From: Bemisia tabaci
Taxonomy: Eukaryota > Arthropoda > Insecta > Hemiptera > Aleyrodidae
Reading direction: 5' to 3'
Length of the DNA: 64,000 bases
Assembly (NCBI RefSeq): GCF_918797505.1
Contig: NC_092797.1
Location: 14,459,372 to 14,523,371, forward strand
The notes under the pieces are model-generated. The model did no database searches, was not told the origin of the DNA, and was given only the letters and a program-made list of their open reading frames with translations. Position numbers and translations under genes: made by a program. The stretch's first letter is position 1. Each line of letters begins with the position of its first letter. Shown piece after piece: positions 20,637 through 32,021 of the stretch.

Positions 20637-23029
20637 TTTCTCTGAGTGACCGGGTCTGCTACGCGGCAGGGTGCCAAAAGAAACATTGAAATGTGCATCA
20701 TGCAATTTTCAAGCGGGATCTTGGCTGACATACAGTGATAATGAATGCCAAAATGGGAATTTTGGGAGGTTTCAGGTTAGAAAGCGGCGTGTTCGGGTGT
20801 TGCGCATCACTCTGATCAACACGAAATTTTGACTCGAGGTACTCAAGTGTCTGATTCATGAGGTAGGATTATAAAATCGAATGTACCCACCTCTCTTTTG
20901 TTTACACGGAGTGATAATGGGTGCCGAAATGGGCAATTTCGGCGTTTTGAGGTTAGAAAATTGCGTGCTTGGGTGTTGCGCACCACTCTGATCGACACGA
21001 AATTTTGACTCGAGGTACTCAAGTGTCTGATTCATGAGGTAGGATTATAAAATCGAATGTACCCACCTCTCTTTTGTTTACACGGAGTGATAATGGGTGC
21101 CGAAATGGGCAATTTCGGCGTTTTGAGGTTAGAAAATTGCGTGCTTGGGTGTTGCGCACCACTCTGATCGACACGAAATTTTGATTAAATGCACTTAAGT
21201 GCCTAATTTATGAGGTAGGACAATAATATGGGATGTATCTCTTCTTATTTTTTTACACGGAGTGATAATGGGTGCCGAAATGGGCAATTTCGGTGTTTTG
21301 AGGTTAGAAAATTGCGTGCTTCGGTGTTGCGCACCACTCTGATCGACACGAAATTTTGATTAAATGCACTTAAGTGCCTAATTTATGAGGTAGGACAATA
21401 ATATGGGATGTATCTCTTCTTATTTTTTCACACGGAGTGATAATGGGTGCCGAAATGGGCAATTTGGGCGTTTTGACGTTAGAAAATTGCGTGCTTGGGT
21501 GTTGCGCACCACTCTGATCGACACGAAATTTTGACTAAATGCACTTAAGTGCCTAATTTATGAGGTAGGACAATAATATGGGATGTATCTCTTCTTATTT
21601 TTTCACACGGAGTGATAATGGGTGCCGAAATGGGCAATTTGGGCGTTTTGACGTTAGAAAATTGCGTGCTTGGGTGTTGCGCACCACTCTGATCGACACG
21701 AAATTTTGACTAAATGCACTTAAGTGCCTAATTCATGAGGTAGGACAATAATATGGGATGTATCTCTTCTTATTTTTTCACACGGAGTGATAATGGGTGC
21801 CGAAATGGGCAATTTGGGCGTTTTGACGTTAGAAAATTGCGTGCTTGGGTGTTGCGCACCACTCTGATCGACACGAAATTTTGACTAAATGCACTTAAGT
21901 GCCTAATTCATGAGGTAGGACTGTAATATCGGATGTATCTCTTCTTATTTTTTCACACGGAGTGATAATGGGTGCGGGTGCCGAAATGGGCAATTTGGGC
22001 GTTTTGAGGTTAGAAAATTGCGTACTTGGGTGTTGCGCACCACTCTGATCGACACGAAATTTTGACTAAATGCACTTAAGTGCCTAATTCATGAGGTAGG
22101 ACAATAATATGGGATGTATCTCTTCTTATTTTTTCACACGGAGTGATAATGGGTGCCGAAATGGGCAATTTGGGCGTTTTGACGTTAGAAAATTGCGTGC
22201 TTGGGTGTTGCGCACCACTCTGATCGACACGAAATTTTGACTAAATGCACTTAAGTGCCTAATTCATGAGGTAGGACTGTAATATCGGATGTATCTCTTC
22301 TTATTTTTTCACACGGAGTGATAATGGGTGCGGGTGCCGAAATGGGCAATTTGGGCGTTTTGAGGTTAGAAAATTGCGTACTTAGGTGTTGCGCACCACT
22401 CTGATCGACTCGAAATTTTGACTCAACGTACTTAAGTGGATCACTTAAGAGGTGAGACGATAAAACCGGATATTTCTCTCTACATTTCTCCACGCCTAGT
22501 CATCAAAGGAGGCTAATGGTGGCATTTAGGCCGTTTTGAGGTTAGAAAATTGCGTTTTTAAGTATGGCGCACCACTCCGATCAACACGAAATTTTTACTG
22601 TATCTTATAGGATGTATAAATTAAGAAAAGAGACAATTTTTGTTTGTGTGCATGTTTCCATACGCCACCTAGCCGCAAAAAAAGGAAAAAAATGATTTTT
22701 TCAAAAATTTTACGAATTTTTTTGGAGGCTAAAATATTATCCGATGATAATGAATTTTTTTCTACAAAAACTAAGCTAAATAATGTAGATTCTGACAAAT
22801 TTTGGTTTAATTCTATCGAAAATTACGAAAGTTATGAGGAAATGACGTTAGCATAGTCAAAAATAGCCCAAAAAAGCGGTTTTTGGGGGTCTGAGGGGGG
22901 GCGGAGGGGGTTGGGGGGCTAAAATCCCCCAAAACCTAAGTTTTAGGACACCCTTGATGACTTAAAATGGTTAAAATAAAAATCCATTCACAAGGGCATT
23001 TTGACATGCTTATCCCGGGATACCCTTTA
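20637..23029. repeat. Right arm of the palindrome
   Basis: Inverse copy of 17254-19646 with the same tandem array at about 20728-22598. Very few substitutions are seen on visual comparison (one near the loop boundary, GGGAAAC against GTTTCTC). This implies either a recent origin or continuing gene conversion between the arms. Confidence 0.75.
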
Positions 23030-23106
23030 CTAGGGAATTGGTGTTTTATCGAAGGAAATTTGGCAACGCCTAAAGGTTCATACGGCGTTTTTCCTTAGCA
23101 CGGCAG
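23030..23106. mobile_element. Family A MITE copy 2, right part
   Basis: Continues the interrupted MITE: AAATTTGGCAACGCCTAAAG, then TTCATACGGCGTTTTTCCTT, ending at GCACGGCAG. TATG follows, matching the flank at 17082-17085, which suggests a 4-bp target duplication for family A. Confidence 0.75.
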
Positions 23107-23384
23107 TATGGTTACTCTCCTTTCTACTCAGCGCCTCCTCAAAAAAGAGGGGACTGAATATGGGAACGGATTTTTTTTCCTGAACCAGGAAACGGTGACC
23201 CTCTATAACAGCATAGACTTTCAGAGTACGAGTGGCGCCATTTTGCTGCACATAAAATTCACACGAAAACAGTTAGCTCACTCCAAAGTCCTTGACACAA
23301 TATCCAGACTAGGAACTCTCTGGTCTCTCGACTAAAGTTCATTTTCTCGGAAGACTTTGAGTGCAAAACACATTCATGCACCTA

Positions 23385-23526
23385 ATGGACTGCATTTTGC
23401 AATTAGAAAATACAATATCTGGCTCAGTTTAGAAACAAAGTATGTACTCTAAATTTCTCTGTGCACATACGTGTTATTACGGCTGTTCCAGAAACTGTAG
23501 TTCCTAATCATTGCAAAATGTAGTCC
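23385..23526. mobile_element. Family H hairpin MITE, copy 1
   Basis: Left end ATGGACTGCATTTTGCAATT. Right end TAGTTCCTAATCATTGCAAA, then ATGTAGTCC. Internal CACATACGTGTTATTA matches other family members. About 142 bp and diverged. Confidence 0.6.
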
Positions 23527-23722
23527 TGTTCAAAGTATTCACTCACTTTTTAATGGACCACAAGTAGATTTTACGGAAAATTTCCAGGGCGCATTTTAAG
23601 CATTTCTAGAGAATTTCCCGAGGAGTTTCCGTTACTCTTCCTAGCACTTCATTTTTCCAGTAAGCTTTCATCACTACTCGGAACCTCAATAGTTCAGCCG
23701 TGCGAGAATCCAGCATAAGCAG

Positions 23723-23886
23723 CAGTGGCGTGGCGTGCTTTGCAATATATCGATTGATCTGCCATTTAAACCTGTGGAAAAGGATCGATTATCAGGGTGC
23801 TTGCAACGAACACCTTAATAATCGATTCTTTACCATAGCTTCAAATGGGGAAATACCGATGTATACCGAAGCACACCACGCCACTG
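23723..23886. mobile_element. Family I hAT MITE with 8-bp target duplication
   Basis: Termini CAGTGGCGTGGCGTGCTTTG and inverse AAGCACACCACGCCACTG. The element is 164 bp and self-complementary around AATCGATT and AGGGTGCTTGCAACGAACACC-type inner arms. It is flanked by ATAAGCAG on both sides (23715-23722 and 23887-23894). Eight-base duplications and CAGTG ends are typical of the hAT superfamily. It is non-autonomous. Confidence 0.85.
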
Positions 23887-24172
23887 ATAAGCAGCTCAAA
23901 GTAAGTCGAGCTAATTTTGACAACACTGTTTCCGTTAAATTTTCACCTGGATCCGGAGTTGAGAAATAATTAATTAATTACGCCTATTCTTCATAGCTCC
24001 TGTGACGTGGCTTCCAAGTTCGACGACGCGACGCCCCCTTTCGTTCCGAATCCACCCCCCCCCCCCTCGCGGCCCCTGCTTTCCCAGTTTTGGCAGACGA
24101 GACTGTTGAGCCAAAGCACCAGCTTCAGTGGAGCGACTGGCAGAACTGAACTCGGAGCATTAGCATTTCATT

Positions 24173-24250
24173 TGGACGAACTTATGCTAAAAGGAACTAT
24201 GTTACGCGCAAACTCTATGCACATAGTTCCTTTTGACATGAGAACGTCCA
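24173..24250. mobile_element. Family T hairpin MITE, copy 3
   Basis: TGGACGAACTTATGCTAAAA, then GGAACTATGT, pairs with ACATAGTTCCTTTTGACATG, then AGAACGTCCA. About 78 bp. This is the most compact copy in the window. Confidence 0.65.
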
Positions 24251-24532
24251 TTTAGTGATGCGTCACTTGTTGGACTCGCGCCGGAGGCGGCGGCTCCCGG
24301 AACAAAACTTGAGTCCAATTCCTAACCGCATTTAAGTAATTGAGTTTTAACGATCGCTTCGACACGCATCCCTTTATTTTAACTCCTCGCGGAGAGAGAA
24401 CGCTGGTTACAAGAGCTTAACACTGAATGGAATGAACCAATCGTTTTGAAAAGCGAACTGATTTACTGGTTTTAGTTGAAGATTATGTGCTATAGAAATC
24501 ATTTGGACAACAGTTTGCGAGAAGGTACCACA

Positions 24533-24675
24533 ATTGGACTGCATTTTGTAATCTGGAACTATACAATCTGGCTCATCTGAAAAAACACTTACGTGCATAG
24601 GGAAACCAATGGCACATACGTTGTTTTTAAACTGGGCCAGAATTTATAGTTCCAAATTGCAAAATGCAGTCCAAT
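24533..24675. mobile_element. Family H hairpin MITE, copy 2
   Basis: Ends ATTGGACTGCATTTTGTAAT and the inverse ATTGCAAAATGCAGTCCAAT. The middle has ACTTACGTGCATAGGGAAAC and GCACATACGTTGTTTTTAAA. 143 bp. A diverged second right half of the same family follows at about 24685-24790. Confidence 0.75.
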
Positions 24676-25346
24676 TGATGATTCATCCGTAAAATCACCT
24701 ACCTGCGTAGGGAAACGAACAGCACCTATGTCGTTTTTATAATAAGCCAAAAAAGGTAGTTCCTAAAATTGCTGAATGCATGCAGTCTATTTTGTCTTAG
24801 ATGGAGTTAAATCAGGAACAAGCCTACGAAATTGTTTATGAACGAAAATTACATGGAGAAATCGAGACACATTGACGGGAGGAGTAAAATATTTAGGTGG
24901 TTTTTTCAAATGCTCCACAAGTCCACATCTTCAGTTTCGTCGTTCCCTCTTCTCCCCTCAGAGTTGTCGTTCTTATCTACAATAAGTGATCATTCCTCAA
25001 CTATTCTGCCGTGCTCAGAAAGAATGTCGTATGAGCCTACGGGTGTTGCCAAGTTTCCATTGATACAATATGAATTCATTGGGAAAGTTATGAATATTTT
25101 TCCTCCAATTTGTCAGACTATATTGTTCGCAGTTTAATTTAAAATAGCTGAAAATTTTAAGTAAATATATGCGAAACATCCTTCCAAAATAAACAATATA
25201 TCTGTCCTCATAGATATCCGCTTCCAGATTTACTCACCAACAGTCAAAAGGAATCCAAACCCACTAACCTGCGATGAGCCCTAAGTCACAACCGAACTAC
25301 TGAAACTTTTTGCCTCCCTTACTTTAAAAATCTGAATTTTTGTATA

Positions 25347-25580
25347 TGAGGCCTCATATTGTAACAATGGCGGATGTAAAAAATTACCTTTCCGAAACAC
25401 GCCTAAAAAACTTTTTTGACCACAAAAAAATCTAATATGTTCGGCTCTGACATAATGTACAGATTTCGAAGATCACATCTCAAGTATTTTCTCAAAATTT
25501 TCTCGATGCCAAAACAGTTTGTTGAACTTGTTTCGAAAAGGTAATTTTTCAAATCCGTCATTGTTACATATAAGTCCTCA
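25347..25580. mobile_element. Family V hairpin MITE
   Basis: Inverted ends of about 50 bp. The left has TGAGGCCTCATATTGTAACA, then ATGGCGGATG and AAATTACCTTTCCGAAACA. The right has TGTTTCGAAAAGGTAATTTT, then CCGTCATTGTTACATATAAG and TCCTCA. 234 bp and non-coding. Confidence 0.65.
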
Positions 25581-25645
25581 AATGCACCTATCCTTCAAAT
25601 TCTTTGTAAAGACGTTAATAGCCTAAGATGCTGAATGTATATAAA

Positions 25646-25690
25646 CTAACTAACTAACTAACTAACTGACTGACTAACTGACTGACTAAT
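25646..25690. repeat. TAAC/TGAC tetranucleotide microsatellite
   Basis: Roughly eleven tetramers of the form CTAA or CTGA in series. Confidence 0.9.
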
Positions 25691-25757
25691 TATATCGGAG
25701 GAAATTGGCAACTCTCGAATGTTCATACGGCGCGCGGCGGTTTTCTTTAGCAAGACA

Positions 25758-26192
25758 ATTTTACACCGAAGTCTTTTTACTAAACTCTTATCGTAGATCT
25801 GCCCCGTTTGTTAGGTTCCATCCTTCGATACACACTAATACTCGTTCTTCATAATTAAAAAAAAGCAACTCGCTGTCCAATCCCGATAAAAACCAGCAAA
25901 AAATCACGGTAGAGGAGGGTTACAAAAAGCTCGCGTCTTCGCACATCGTTCCGCTTCGCGAAAAGCACAGAGCTTGCCTCGCGTCCCGCCGGGAAATAAT
26001 GGCTTTAATGGAGCATGGAAGGACGGGAATTAATTTGTCCATCTGTTATTGGACGTCTGGGTCTCGCGGCTGCTTTGAAGGATGAACGGAAGTCCTTCGA
26101 CGCCTCAACACTGTCGGATTAGCCCCGTGACGGATGCCGCGGCTGCCACGTTGCCAAACTACACTTGAAACCCCCATTAAAATCCACAGATT
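25758..26192. other. Unassigned, moderately GC-rich spacer
   Basis: No domain-bearing frame. Nothing else recognised. Confidence 0.35.
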
Positions 26193-26445
26193 CCACCATG
26201 ATTAGGAAAGACGCCGTATGAACCTTCAAACGTTGCCAAATTTTCCCAAATAAAATAATAATTTATGAGGAAAATTGACGATATTTTTGGACAGAATTAG
26301 TAGATACTATAGATTAAATTACGAACAAAATTGCCTGAAAAATTAGGAGAAAAGGGTGCAGAAAAACCCTCAAAAATATGTAATTAATCCACGGAAATTT
26401 GGCAATGTCCGAAAGTCCATACGGCGTTTAGCCTTAACATGGCAG
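26193..26445. mobile_element. Family A MITE, copy 3
   Basis: Left: CATGATTAGGAAAGACGCCG, then TATGAACCTTCAAACGTTGCC. Right: AATTTGGCAATGTCCGAAAG, then TACGGCGTTTAGCCTTAACA and TGGCAG. About 253 bp. The terminal CTGCCGTG has mutated on the left. Confidence 0.65.
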
Positions 26446-27710
26446 AATTTGTCGCTTCTCTGACGTAAGGGCGTATCTCTATTCCCGAATGAGCTTTGGA
26501 GAGCATATGGTTAGATCGAGCGGAGGGCTCACGTGGAAATTGAGTTACGCCGTTTTGTCGGAGGGACTACGCAGTACGCATTATCCCCGAATCCGAGTGA
26601 ATTGACAACCGGGGGTTCGACTGAAAAGGAATTCTCGAGGCGGGATCAATGATGTCGAGCTGTTGGATGAGGATGTAATCCAACGGACTCGCTCCGTCTC
26701 TTGTCCTCTGATCAGTCTAATTAAAGGGGCTGCAGACCCCCCATTTTTCGCCCCCCCCCCCAATCGATACTCGACGCGGTTGGAATGAGCCCGTTCCATT
26801 CATGCATATGTGGATCACCTTTGCTGCCCTTTTTGGCAAGAACCGCGTGAATCGCGTTGGAGATCCGATGTGGATATGCGGTTTTTTGGCGCTCTATTTT
26901 CCGGCAACGATCTGGGTTTGGAAAGCTAGACGAAGCAGTGACCTTCCTCGAATTTCTCGCCGTAAAGTCGTGTTATGAAAGAATTCCGTGAGGGAATTCA
27001 AATTTTGACAAATGTACCCGAATGAGATATTTCCATGAGAATAGTCAGGTAAATTAAAGTAGGTGACGTGACAATGGTGTAGGTAGAAATGTTTCAAAGG
27101 AAAGAATGTCTCGATCAGAAATTTAGTCAATTAACAAATGAACTATTACTATTAAAAAACTACGGTAAATACTGTAAAGCAATTGGATTGAATTAGATAA
27201 TCTTCGAACAGGTGACCAGAGTTATTTTCGCAACACCCCAGCATGTATTAATTCGAATCTCTAATTATAAGAAAGAAATCTCTGTTTTTTTAATGCAGGG
27301 AGCATTTACCAGTCTCTTCTTTTTTTTAGTTTTTTCCTTTGAAGAAATGGCAAATGAAAGGCTAATATAATTTAGCATTTGATTCTTAACATTAATGTGC
27401 CTCCATGTCGAACCCTCAGTCAAGGGTAAAGAAAAGAGAGGGAAACAATTGCAACGACAAGGCAGAAGCGGGTTTTCTTTGAGTTGTGTTCTTGCAATCA
27501 GAGAGTTTGATAATTAAAAAAAGAAAAGAGAACGAGAGAAAATAGTGTGTGCTGAATAAGGTCGTTCTAATTACTCAAGCAAATCGGGGAACAGAATGAG
27601 CTATTAAACAACTGTAAAATGCTAACTTGAGAGACAGGTCTGTTTTCTTTCGAAGTAGCTTCAATAATTGAACACTTCAATGCCGTGGTGAAAATTGGCA
27701 GTAGAATCTG
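26446..27710. other. Intergenic sequence, no gene
   Basis: Includes a C-run at about 26750-26761. Frames of 62-78 codons on the minus strand carry no domain. No RNA gene or inverted repeat recognised. Confidence 0.4.
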
Positions 27711-27966
27711 TGTTCCAAAATACCATAGACCTACAGCCGGCTGTAAGATTCCCAATAGCTTCTACAGCCGGCTACACAATTTCTTATAGCCTTATATAGC
27801 CGATGGCGATTAAGCAACAGCCAGGCGATAAAGTGTATGCTAAACGTTACTAATTACGGATGCTAGGACTTAGTGAGTTTTTGGACTACTGCTCTCTTTT
27901 TGGGCCGTAGTATCTTGATTTATTTTGAGAGGAAAGCTCCGTACTTTTGATGGATGCCTGCCGTTC

Positions 27967-28214
27967 CTAATATATTAGAGCGCTTTCAATACCCTGGTGC
28001 AATACCTCTGGTGTGAAATAGTTGCTTCAAGCGCCGTGGCACGCTGCGGCGTGGCAGGCGGGCAGCTATAGCGCGGAACGCGGACCGCGCTTTGGCGCCT
28101 ACAAACCTAACAGGGATACTTCACGCGTTGCGCAATGCGTGAAGTATCCCTGTTAGGTTTGTAGGCGCCAGTGCGTCGCCGCTCCGCTTTGTGTTAGGCT
28201 CTAATATTTAATCT
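27967..28214. mobile_element. Hairpin element nested in family U
   Basis: Ends TAATATATTAGAGC and GCTCTAATATTTAA are inverse. The centre contains a perfect stem-loop at 28093-28170. The intervening left arm is GC-rich (GCGCCGTGGCACGCTGCGGC). I associate this motif with whitefly sequence from memory, which is not verifiable here. Confidence 0.6.
28093..28170. repeat. Perfect 34-bp inverted repeat, 10-bp loop
   Basis: Left arm 28093-28126 starts TGGCGCCTACAAACCTAACA. Right arm 28137-28170 is its exact inverse. The loop is GTTGCGCAAT. No mismatches are seen. Confidence 0.9.
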
Positions 28215-28432
28215 GGCGGAGTCAGCGTTATTCAACTCATGATTTTTAAATGTTTACACATCCTGTATGGATTGTTCTCATTTTAATTGATGACAAAAAA
28301 TATGTATTAGAGGATATATTAGAGGATTATATGCCCAGCCGTATGATTTTCTCCGCATTCTACAGCCAGCTATATGATTTTCTGTAGCCTCCTTTAGCCG
28401 GCTATGAGAATTCGTATGGTATTTTGAAACGC

Positions 28433-31069
28433 AGCTCTTATCGCCAATGTTTACCAGGGAGGGCCAGTTACGCTGATCGAATCGTATATACCGATGGCTT
28501 AAGCTTACAGATTAGCAAAACTAATAAAATCTGTCCAAACGCCAACTTTCTACATCCAAAATTAACAGAGATACTGATCAATAACAAACGCGATGCATTA
28601 CGTCATTCACCTTTGTAATGCATACCATGGTTTCATCCTCATCTACAAGCTTGAACTACCAAAACACTTCACTGGGTGCCGCTACTAAAACTACCCAAAC
28701 AGGAAAGGACCAGGAGAAGTGACAAAATTGAGGCGTAGCTTTGAACTTTATTATCAGCTCACTTTCTCCTATCAAAACTTCCGACTCGAGAAAAAATATT
28801 TTGAACACGATAGAGGCGGCGAACTTCATCTCAGACTCTCTGTTAAGTTCGATCCAAACAACTGACTCATTCTAAAATTTAAGTGCTCAAGTCTGAGCCG
28901 TCCTGTTTGTATCACTCATTAATATGTACGTGTAGTGTTCCTCGCATCTTCGGGCGGCTCCGGCAGAGACGCGTGTTTATGTTTGTGTGTAGATGCGGGG
29001 GTGGAGTGGTGAAGGGAGAGTGGAGAGGGGGGGGGGGATTGCTGCGGCTATCCTGTGTCTCGAGCCGGTAAATTGAATAACACAATTTGTGTGGCTGCGG
29101 ACACTCGGCGGTGAGTTGTTGAGAGTTTGGCGGCGTAGAGAGGCCCGACCGCTCAGGGCACTGACGGCTCCCCTAAAACGGAATACTGAAAGGAGGTGAA
29201 AAGGCTATGCACCTCACGTAAGACAGCCGCGGGGTCCGCCATTTCACCCCCCCCCCCCCCCACCACCCACTACCCCGTCCGATCGAGTTCAAATAGTGCT
29301 AACCTCGCATGGGTCCCACAACATTGCCGTTTCGGACGGTGCACCTCCACGACTTTCACCCAGGTGAAAATACACCTAACTCCTCATTCAGGGGTACGCC
29401 CACTAGCCGCTACAAAGCCCAACCCCCATGCAGAGGGCGCCTCGCGCCTTCTAAAGGCCCTTTTGAATCAATCTAAATAGATTGAGCTCATCTAGGAACT
29501 GCCTCATATCGAGGCAGAAAAATCGAGGCACGAAAATAATGGAAATCGGTTTGACAGATATTTAGAGTGCACTGTGACATAAAATGAACATCTACATGGT
29601 TTAAATGGACGAATTCACAAATTCATCATGTAAAATAGAGAAATTTGAGTTAAATGCCCAAAATTCGAATAGAGTGGGCTCATCTAGTGACAATCACCTC
29701 TTTACAACGGCGAATGTCATGGACATGGGTCCAGTAGATCGGTGGAGTGAACTGTGACAAACCAATGAAAATTTAGGAGGTCAGAGAGTTTAGGGTAATG
29801 ATGAATTATTTACGGTTAAATAAACAGCATTTTGGTATTATTATATTATGAAATAAACCATCACCTATAGACCCACGACATTGTCGTTTAGTTCAAACAC
29901 CCTTACGACCTTCAGCCAGGTGAATAAAAACATCGGGTTCGCTATTAGGAAACGGATCAGTTGCACATGCTACTGAGCGTGTAATTTCGCCTTCAAGGAG
30001 GAAGATATGCAATTTTAGCGACATCAGTTTTGAATGAGCCGCCTACATTTGCGAGGTTTGACCTGCTTTTGATCTCATTTTAATTCAGGTTCTTTGCCAC
30101 GTTCAAACTGGAGACTCTGAAGAGGCCTATCGATGGATTTCTCAAGCCCTCTCTTTGTGTAGCGGTGCATCATGATGGAGAAAACGACTTGGTGCTCATG
30201 TCTAGAGAAGAAGGTCAATGAGTATCACCAAGATTTTGAATGGAAACTACCCCTGTTTGAATTAATGTCCAGTCCTAAGACTCTGCCGTTAATAGCTGTC
30301 TAAAATTTAGGTGTTGCCGTTCTAGAGCCATGACCTAGAGTCATTTTGTAGTGTAGGTTGGATAATCGATGAGTCCACTTAAAGCGTTGAACTTCTATAA
30401 GAGCCTTGATATTTCCGGTGCCTTTTTGCGTTCGGAGGTAGACCTCTCGTGAATTATATAAAATATTTTTGAAGTGTCACACAACTAAGGATTTGGTAGA
30501 ATCTTATTTTACTAACTAAGTAAAATGAGGTAACAAAAATATGAAAGTAGTCAAATCAAAATTCTAAAATACACGTAAATGTGTTGGATGAGAAAAAACA
30601 TATCTAAAGGATATTCAGCCTCAAAAGAACATTATTAACAGGGATGAAGAAAACAAAAGAGCGAAATATACTTATATTACGAGTTCAAGAGGCGATGCTA
30701 GCAGCTACTAGTAAAAATAATTAAAAAGATCATCAACGTTGTCGAAGGAATCAAGTCAAAGAATAAGACAATAAATCAAAGCACAATTAAATGAGCAAGC
30801 AATTGCAATCAGAACAATGCAATTCTAATGGCTTGGTAAGGTCAAAAGGCTTGCGCGGTTTTTTTCTTGCCTAATCTATGGACTTTCTTTAATATTCACA
30901 GCACACTGGTCACATAGATCGCCTCGCTAAATTGATTAATTTACTAATTTCTAATTGCTTTTCTTCTCCTAATGTTGTTCATCTTTTTAATTATTTTCAA
31001 CGGTGGTTGCTTTCTCTATACCTTGAAAATTCTTAATAAGAAGCGACCTACTTTTTTACTTCGGCTAAG

Positions 31070-31072
<3 letters not shown>
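28433..31072. other. Long intergenic stretch with no confident gene
   Basis: A GC-rich part lies at about 28950-29280 with G- and C-homopolymers (near 29029 and 29249). Two loosely similar blocks (about 29315-29370 and 29876-29935: ACATTGYCGTTT, ACGACCTT or ACGACTTT, then CCAGGTGAA) suggest an old duplication. Frames at 28424-28618, 28883-29071 and 29196-29480 have no domain. The rest is AT-rich. Confidence 0.4.

Positions 31073-31108
<36 letters not shown>
31073..31108. repeat. T36 homopolymer
   Basis: 36 consecutive T residues. No retroelement body could be recognised upstream on the minus strand. Confidence 0.9.
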
Positions 31109-31112
<4 letters not shown>

Positions 31113-31928
31113 GCTGAATATATTTTAAATGAGTTTCTATACCTATCTAACGCATACATTTCAAAATGTAAAGTGTAATGGTTAATTTTATCACGTTTGA
31201 GACTATATGTTTAGGTAGGTTCTTTCCGAGGGCCTCTTCCTTCAGCCGCACTCTGGACCGAGTCGATAGGCGAAGTCGGACAAAATCTGGAAACTTTCAA
31301 AGCTTATATTCCCAAAAATATGAAACATAAAAGTTCAAAAGTTGTTCTGTAGGGGTTTTTCGTGAAACTTCCTTTCAGAAACACTCCTTGAAATAGAATC
31401 TCCGACGATATAAAAATCAAAATTTGAGATTTTCGCCAAAATTTCATGTCCGACCTCTTGTATTAGCTCGTTCCACTGTGAGCCGATGGACTGGTTTTTC
31501 TCTGTTTTTCTTTTCCGAGGGCTAAAACACTCTCCACGAAATGAACGGCAACCTGGCGATGCCGTCAAGTTCGCTTTCGACCTCTATTTTATTTCGAGAC
31601 AAGAAGTGGATGAGAAACAAAGACGTCGCTGGTGCCTTGTGCAAAGAACTCGAGTTCAGACGAAATTACGCCCCCCGCCCCACCTCCGGCCCAGCCAAAT
31701 AAAGTTCCTCTCAAAATTTGTAACGTCTCAGCTCCGCGAACATCATCTCCGTCGCGTCTTCCGCAAATTGTTTTTAATATTAATTACTTTGCGTCGAACG
31801 ACGACTTAAATCCGAAGTTGTCTGACAATGCGCTGCCAAAAGCGGCGCTGCACGGCGCTTTCTCCCCGCCCCCGCCCCCACGACGCGTCCATATCAAGTT
31901 TAACTGAATTTCGCGCGACAATTCTACC
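31109..31928. other. Intergenic, with overlapping GC-rich frames
   Basis: Frames of 61-107 codons overlap in several phases at 31335-31969, rich in Pro and Arg from C-rich DNA (31660-31700 and 31860-31890). No domain is recognised, and I do not call a gene. Confidence 0.4.
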
Positions 31929-32013
31929 CTCTTGTGGAAGAACACCGTATAATCATCCAAACGTTGCAAAATTTCTCCTGATAAATTCTACATTTTCGAA
32001 AATACTGGGAACT
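31929..32013. mobile_element. Family A fragment
   Basis: CTTGTGGAAGAACACCGTAT, then AATCATCCAAACGTTGCAAA resembles the left end of family A. It stops at the insertion site of the W element. Confidence 0.5.
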
Positions 32014-32021
32014 ATTCTGCT

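Larger units (their letters stand above)
17254..23029. mobile_element. Foldback-like element: 5.8-kb near-perfect palindrome
   Basis: Two arms, 17254-19646 and 20637-23029 (2393 bp each), are inverse copies. Every position p in the left arm maps to 40283 minus p in the right arm without an indel in the stretches compared, and mirrored open frames translate identically. The termini read TAAAGGGTATCCCGGGATAA and its inverse. Each arm has about 430 bp of unique sequence, then about ten tandem repeats, then a short unique segment. The loop is 19647-20636. No transposase is found. The organisation resembles Drosophila Foldback/Galileo elements (long TIRs built of tandem repeats), but the family is not established. 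Confidence 0.75.
25006..25757. mobile_element. Family A MITE, diverged and enlarged copy
   Basis: Left end CTGCCGTGCTCAGAAAGAAT, then TGAGCCTACGGGTGTTGCC. Right end ATTGGCAACTCTCGAATGTT, then CATACGGCG and TTTAGCAAGACA. The separation (about 750 bp) exceeds the usual 245 bp because family V (25347-25580) and a TAAC/TGAC microsatellite (about 25646-25690) lie between. The ends could also belong to two separate copies. Confidence 0.45.
27711..28432. mobile_element. Family U TIR element with nested hairpin
   Basis: Left end TGTTCCAAAATACCATAGAC and right end TCGTATGGTATTTTGAAACG are imperfect inverses. Next to both ends are repeats of CTACAGCCGGCTATA (for example 27732, 27762, 28359 and 28388). 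A second inverted-repeat element (27967-28214) lies in the middle. No coding content. Confidence 0.55.

Noticed and set aside
17254..23029. Palindrome as an assembly or library artefact
   Set aside because: It has a 990-bp unique loop, and the host MITE resumes correctly on both sides. An artefact would not do this, though long-read confirmation is still the decisive test.
25646..25690. TAAC/TGAC repeat as a second Helitron start
   Set aside because: It lacks the TCTATACTAAT start seen at 33259 and is a plain microsatellite.
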